The notes below the pieces were generated by a model. The model was not told the DNA's origin. It saw nothing but the letters and a program-made list of their open reading frames with translations, and did not search any database. From Burkholderiales bacterium (GTDB taxonomy: Bacteria > Pseudomonadota > Gammaproteobacteria > Burkholderiales > SG8-39), in contig CAKKSJ010000212.1 of NCBI GenBank assembly GCA_919902965.1, positions 1 through 9,374 on the forward strand: DNA of 9,374 bases. Reading direction: 5' to 3'. Numbering within the stretch: the first letter of the stretch is position 1; each line of letters begins with the position of its first letter. The position numbers were made by a program, and so were the translations under genes. Shown here one piece after another: positions 5,789-9,374 of this stretch.

Positions 5789-7096
5789 ATGCAAACAAGT
5801 TTAGAGAATTTAGGCTCGCTCGAGCGCCGTCTAAGTATGGCGGTTCCGGTCGAGGATATCGAAAAACAGGTCGGCGAGCGTCTGAAAAAGCTTTCCCGCA
5901 CCTTGCGCATGGCGGGTTTTCGACCGGGCAAGGTGCCGCTGAAACTGGTTGCCCAGCAATACGGCCCGCAGGTGCGCTCGGAGGTTGTCGGCGACGCCGT
6001 GCAGAAAGCCTTCAGCGATGCGGTGCGTGAGCAGAACCTCAAGGTGGCCGGCTATCCGCGCATCGAGCCTAAGTCAGGCGAGGCGGACGCCAAAAACATA
6101 GAATTCAGCGCCACGTTCGAGATTTATCCGGAAGTGGTTCCAGGCGACATACGCGAGAGCAAGATCGAGCGCGCCGCGCTCAGCGTAGGCGATGCCGAGG
6201 TCGACAAGACCCTGGAAGTCCTGCGCAAGCAACGCCGGCATTTTCACGCCGTGGAGCGGGCGGTGGCAGCAGGGGATCGTGTAACTGCAGATTTTCTGGG
6301 CAAGATAGACGGTGTCGAGTTTGCCGGCGGAAAAGCCAGCGATTTTGTCTTTGTGCTGGGCGAAAAACAGATGCTGCCCGAATTCGAGGCCAATGCCCTG
6401 GGGCTTGCTGTAGGCGCAAGCAAGACTTTCGATTTGACGTTCCCGGCGGATTATCACGGCAAGGACGTGGCGGGGAAAACCGCCGGTTTCGAGTTGACCG
6501 TTAAAAAGGTGGAGGAGGCGCATCTTCCCGAAGTTGATGCGGAATTCGCGCGTTCCTTGGGCGTAGCCGATGGCGACTTGAGCAGGATGCGCGCCGAGAT
6601 CAAGGCGAATATCGGGCGCGAGGTGAAGAAACGCACCCGGGCCGATATCAAGAACAAGGCAATGCAGGTACTGCTCGATGCCACCAAGATCGATTTGCCC
6701 AAGGCGCTGATCGAGATGGAGACGCAGCACCTGGTTCAGACGACGCGCGCCGACCTGGAGGCGCGCGGCATGAAAATGGAGCAATTGCCGATTGGCCCCG
6801 AGATGTTCGAACAGCAGGCACAACGGCGCGTATCACTGGGCCTGATCATCGCCGAATTGGTCAAGGCGCATGGTCTTGCAGCCAAGCCGGAGCAGGTGCG
6901 CGCGCTGGTGCAGGAGCAGGCCGAGAGCTACGAGCAGCCGGATGAGGTGGTAAAATGGCTTTATTCACAGCCGCAGCGCCTGTCCGAGATGGAAAGCCTG
7001 GCACTGGAAGAGAATGTCGTCGCTTGGGTGCTTTCACAGGCCAAGGTAGAGGAGAAGGCGGTGAATTTCGATGAATTTATGGGTAAATCGGCATGA
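5789..7096 (+). CDS. tig: Trigger factor, ribosome-associated chaperone and prolyl isomerase
   Basis: Trigger factor binds near the ribosome exit tunnel and shields nascent chains, and it also has peptidyl-prolyl isomerase activity. The 435-residue product has all three domains. The N-terminal ribosome-binding domain (about 1-115) contains the tunnel-docking loop GFRPGKVP at 43-50; this has F44 and R45, with P46 where E. coli has lysine. The FKBP-type isomerase domain (about 160-245) has GDRVTADFLGKIDGVEFAGG and the closing FELTVKKVEEAHLPEVD. The helical chaperone domain runs from about 250 to the end, including the split arm near the C-terminus. ATG 5789 is supported by GAGGGA at 5778-5783. 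The TGA stop (7094-7096) overlaps the clpP ATG, so the two are probably translationally coupled. No terminator separates it from tRNA-Leu upstream. Confidence 0.97.
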   Translation: MQTSLENLGSLERRLSMAVPVEDIEKQVGERLKKLSRTLRMAGFRPGKVPLKLVAQQYGPQVRSEVVGDAVQKAFSDAVREQNLKVAGYPRIEPKSGEADAKNIEFSATFEIYPEVVPGDIRESKIERAALSVGDAEVDKTLEVLRKQRRHFHAVERAVAAGDRVTADFLGKIDGVEFAGGKASDFVFVLGEKQMLPEFEANALGLAVGASKTFDLTFPADYHGKDVAGKTAGFELTVKKVEEAHLPEVDAEFARSLGVADGDLSRMRAEIKANIGREVKKRTRADIKNKAMQVLLDATKIDLPKALIEMETQHLVQTTRADLEARGMKMEQLPIGPEMFEQQAQRRVSLGLIIAELVKAHGLAAKPEQVRALVQEQAESYEQPDEVVKWLYSQPQRLSEMESLALEENVVAWVLSQAKVEEKAVNFDEFMGKSA

Positions 7097-7764
7097 TGCA
7101 GCCGGGCTGGAAGCCGCAAATGGCGGGATGGATGCAGCCACAGGCTGATTTCGAAGGACCGCAGGGCCTGGGCCTGATTCCCATGGTGATCGAGCAGAGC
7201 GGACGCGGCGAGCGTGCCTACGATATCTACTCGCGCTTGCTCAAGGAGCGGGTCGTTTTCCTGGTTGGTGTGGTGAACGAGATGACCGCCAACCTGATCG
7301 TCGCGCAGTTGCTGTTCCTGGAGTCGGAAAACCCCGACAAGGACATCTCGTTCTATATCAATTCTCCAGGCGGTTCGGTCTCCGCCGGACTCGCCATTTA
7401 CGACACCATGCAGTTCGTCAAACCCGACGTCAGCACGCTGTGCGTGGGCCAGGCCGCCAGCATGGGTTCGTTTCTGCTTGCAGCGGGGACCAAGGGCAAG
7501 CGTTTTTGCCTGCCCAATTCGCGTGTCATGATCCATCAGCCGATGGGCGGATTCCAGGGACAGGCCTCGGATATAGAGATCCACGCGAAAGAAATCCTGT
7601 ATTTGCGCGGCCGGCTGAACGAGATGCTGGCCCAGCATACCGGCCAGAGCGTGGAGACCATCGCGCACGATACCGACCGGGACAATTTCATGTCGGCAGA
7701 CGAAGCAGTGAAATACGGTTTGGTGGACAATGTCCTGAGCAATCGCGCCGACGCACAGAAATGA
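7093..7764 (+). CDS. clpP: ATP-dependent Clp protease proteolytic subunit ClpP
   Basis: ClpP is the serine peptidase that forms the double heptameric chamber of ClpXP and ClpAP. Counting from the first ATG, the triad is S123 (in GQAASMGSFLL), H148 (in VMIHQPMGG) and D197 (the second Asp of DTDRD). The N-terminal processing region aligns so that E. coli mature Ala corresponds to about G27 (GLIPMVIEQ). The listed start, 7093, overlaps the tig stop as ATGA and gives 223 residues with a 26-residue propeptide, longer than the 14 of E. coli. ATG 7096 follows immediately. ATG 7120 would give a 17-residue propeptide and has GGAAG at 7109-7113 with a six-base spacer, so it is a serious alternative. 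clpX follows after seven bases, consistent with one operon for protease and unfoldase. Confidence 0.96.
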   Translation: MMQPGWKPQMAGWMQPQADFEGPQGLGLIPMVIEQSGRGERAYDIYSRLLKERVVFLVGVVNEMTANLIVAQLLFLESENPDKDISFYINSPGGSVSAGLAIYDTMQFVKPDVSTLCVGQAASMGSFLLAAGTKGKRFCLPNSRVMIHQPMGGFQGQASDIEIHAKEILYLRGRLNEMLAQHTGQSVETIAHDTDRDNFMSADEAVKYGLVDNVLSNRADAQK

Positions 7765-7771
7765 GGCATCA

Positions 7772-9040
7772 ATGACCGATAAAACCACCGGCGAAAAGCT
7801 TCTCTACTGTTCCTTCTGCGGCAAGAGCCAGCACGAGGTAAGGAAGCTTATCGCCGGCCCGTCGGTGTTCATTTGCGACGAATGCATCGAGCTGTGCAAT
7901 GACATCATTCGCGAGGAAACCAGCACCGACAAGTCAGGCAAGTCGGCAAAATCCGACCTGCCGACGCCGAAGGAAATCTGCGACATTCTGCACGAATACG
8001 TTATCGGCCAGGAATCCGCGAAGCGGATACTTTCGGTTGCGGTATACAACCATTACAAGCGGCTCAAACACCTGTCGAAAAGCGATGAGATCGAGCTGTC
8101 CAAGTCGAACATTCTGCTGATCGGGCCGACCGGATCGGGTAAAACCCTGCTCGCGCAGACGCTGGCGCGCTTGCTGAACGTGCCTTTCGTCATCGCCGAC
8201 GCGACCACCCTGACCGAGGCGGGTTATGTCGGCGAAGACGTTGAGAACATCATCCAGAAGTTGCTGCAGAACTGCGATTACGACGTGGACAAGGCCAAGC
8301 GCGGCATTGTCTACATCGACGAGATCGACAAGATTTCCAGAAAATCGGACAATCCGTCGATTACCCGCGACGTATCGGGCGAGGGCGTGCAGCAGGCGCT
8401 GCTCAAACTGATCGAAGGCACCGTCGCCTCGGTGCCGCCGCAGGGCGGCCGCAAACATCCCAATCAGGATTTCGTGCAGGTGGATACGACCAATATCCTG
8501 TTCGTATGCGGCGGCGCTTTCGACGGCCTGGAAAAAATCATTCGCAACCGCTCCGAGAAGAGCGGCATCGGCTTCGGCGCCGAGGTGCGCAGTCTCAAGG
8601 ACAGCAAGGACATCACCGCGGTGCTGCGTGCGGTGGAGCCCGAGGACTTGATCAAATACGGCCTGATTCCGGAATTCGTCGGGCGCATGCCCGTGATCGC
8701 CACTCTGGAAGAGCTGGACGAGCCGGCGCTGATCCAGATTCTCACCATGCCCAAGAACGCGCTGATCAAGCAGTACCAGCGCCTGTTCAGCATGGAAGGC
8801 GCGGAATTGGAAGCACGACCCGCGGCGCTTTCAGCGATAGCGAAGAAAGCGCTTGCGCGCAAGACCGGTGCCCGCGGTTTGCGCTCCATACTCGAGCAGG
8901 TGCTGCTCGATACGATGTATGAATTGCCGACCATGGAAAATGTCAGCAAAGTGGTCATTGACGAGGCGACTGTCCTCGGAGAAGGCAAGCCGCTGCTGAT
9001 CTACTCCGATTCGCCCAAGGTCGCAGGTTCTCTTTCCTGA
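7772..9040 (+). CDS. clpX: ClpX, AAA+ unfoldase of the ClpXP protease
   Basis: ClpX is the hexameric ATPase that recognises tagged substrates, unfolds them and feeds them to ClpP. The 422-residue product matches the family's usual length. The N-terminal zinc-binding domain has C13, C16, C35 and C38. Walker A is GPTGSGKT (118-125) and Walker B is IVYIDEID (179-186). The pore-1 loop GYVG is at 151-154, the RKH pore loop at 227-229, and the ClpP-docking IGF loop at 266-268. The arginine finger lies in FVGR (R305) and the sensor-2 arginine in GARGL (R368). All key residues are present, so the enzyme should be active. ATG 7772 is preceded by GAGG (7763-7766), which overlaps the clpP stop. No terminator is visible after the TGA at 9038-9040, so some transcripts may continue into lon. 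Confidence 0.98.
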   Translation: MTDKTTGEKLLYCSFCGKSQHEVRKLIAGPSVFICDECIELCNDIIREETSTDKSGKSAKSDLPTPKEICDILHEYVIGQESAKRILSVAVYNHYKRLKHLSKSDEIELSKSNILLIGPTGSGKTLLAQTLARLLNVPFVIADATTLTEAGYVGEDVENIIQKLLQNCDYDVDKAKRGIVYIDEIDKISRKSDNPSITRDVSGEGVQQALLKLIEGTVASVPPQGGRKHPNQDFVQVDTTNILFVCGGAFDGLEKIIRNRSEKSGIGFGAEVRSLKDSKDITAVLRAVEPEDLIKYGLIPEFVGRMPVIATLEELDEPALIQILTMPKNALIKQYQRLFSMEGAELEARPAALSAIAKKALARKTGARGLRSILEQVLLDTMYELPTMENVSKVVIDEATVLGEGKPLLIYSDSPKVAGSLS

Positions 9041-9053
9041 GAACACCGGCGGG

Positions 9054-9081
9054 GTTGAACTAATGTCCCCCGTCCCCATCT
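9054..9081 (+). promoter_or_regulatory. Heat-shock (sigma32, RpoH) promoter of lon
   Basis: GTTGAAC (9054-9060) resembles the sigma32 -35 box CTTGAAA. After 13 bases, CCCCATCT (9074-9081) matches the -10 box CCCCATnT completely, and the spacing is typical. Transcription would start near 9088, leaving a leader of about 23 bases with the lon ribosome binding site. In E. coli lon is a sigma32-controlled heat-shock gene, which agrees. I saw no similar match before tig or clpP. Confidence 0.75.
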
Positions 9082-9110
9082 ACCATTGAACATCCCGCTA
9101 AGGTACCGCC

Positions 9111-9374
9111 ATGTCCGCTACTGAATATTCCTCCGAACTGACCCAGTTCCCGCTGCTGCCCTTGCGCGACGTCGTGGTCTTCCCGCACATGGTGATTCCG
9201 CTGTTTGTCGGCCGCCCGAAGTCGATCAAGGCGATGGAAATCGCGATGGAAGCAGGCAAGAGCATCATGCTGGCGGCGCAGAAATCCGCGGCCAAGGACG
9301 AGCCCGCCGCCGAGGACATGTACCAGATCTGCTGCATCGCCAATATATTACAAATGCTGAAGCTGCCGGATGGC
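9111..9374 (+). CDS. lon: Lon protease, N-terminal part (3' end outside window)
   Basis: Lon is a soluble ATP-dependent AAA+ serine protease that removes damaged proteins and short-lived regulators. Only the first 88 codons are here and the frame is open at the window end. They cover the start of the N-terminal substrate-binding domain, with PLLPLRDVVVFPHMVIPLFV (residues 14-33), GR at 34-35, and ANILQMLKLPDG (77-88), all typical of bacterial Lon; the ATPase and protease domains are out of view. A cysteine pair, ICCIAN at 73-78, stands where I would expect a glycine-cysteine or similar pair, a small sequence oddity. ATG 9111 is preceded by TAAGG (9099-9103) and lies 70 bases after clpX, with its own heat-shock promoter in the gap. 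Confidence 0.96.
   Translation, partial: MSATEYSSELTQFPLLPLRDVVVFPHMVIPLFVGRPKSIKAMEIAMEAGKSIMLAAQKSAAKDEPAAEDMYQICCIANILQMLKLPDG

Noticed and set aside
6074..6823. 249-codon minus-strand frame opposite tig
   Set aside because: Antisense shadow of trigger factor, with no family features.
6961..7788. 275-codon minus-strand frame opposite clpP
   Set aside because: Antisense shadow across the tig, clpP and clpX coding regions, with no recognisable motif.

Overview
The window is a GC-rich, densely coded bacterial chromosome segment whose protein families and gene order point to a betaproteobacterium, probably of the Nitrosomonadales/Gallionellales type. That placement is inferred from family resemblance and synteny (alr-radA, hpnCDE, tRNA-Leu-tig-clpP-clpX-lon); no database search was run. 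The main genes are recognisable housekeeping families, and I see no prophage, insertion sequence or CRISPR array.

Left part (1-2487, + strand). The 3' half of alr (alanine racemase) is followed by a compact hicB-hicA toxin-antitoxin pair, then radA. The pair sits between two housekeeping genes and is flanked by two small unexplained reading frames. One is a 10-codon frame with a good ribosome binding site just before hicB. The other is a 35-codon frame after hicA that has a well-placed Shine-Dalgarno sequence but ATA where a start codon is expected.

Middle part (2484-5460, - strand). The operon hpnC-hpnD-hpnE encodes the three-enzyme bacterial route from farnesyl diphosphate to squalene (HpnD makes presqualene diphosphate, HpnC makes hydroxysqualene, HpnE reduces it to squalene). 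This suggests hopanoid or other squalene-derived lipid synthesis, although no cyclase gene lies in the window. hpnE converges on radA, and their TAG stop codons interlock in one CTAG palindrome.

Right part (5461-9374, + strand). A 156-base divergent region carries a good sigma70-type promoter facing right and a possible promoter facing hpnC. It also holds a truncated copy of the 5' part of tRNA-Leu. The intact tRNA-Leu(UAG) gene follows, then the protein quality-control cluster: tig (trigger factor), clpP and clpX (the ClpXP protease) and the start of lon. tig, clpP and clpX overlap or nearly touch, so they are probably co-transcribed. lon has its own heat-shock promoter: a close match to the sigma32 consensus lies in the 70-base clpX-lon gap.

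I do not see a convincing undescribed multi-gene system. The observations most worth a second look are small: the ATA-start reading frame, the tRNA-Leu 5' duplicate inside the tRNA leader, the sigma32 promoter of lon, and the stop-codon overlap of radA and hpnE.
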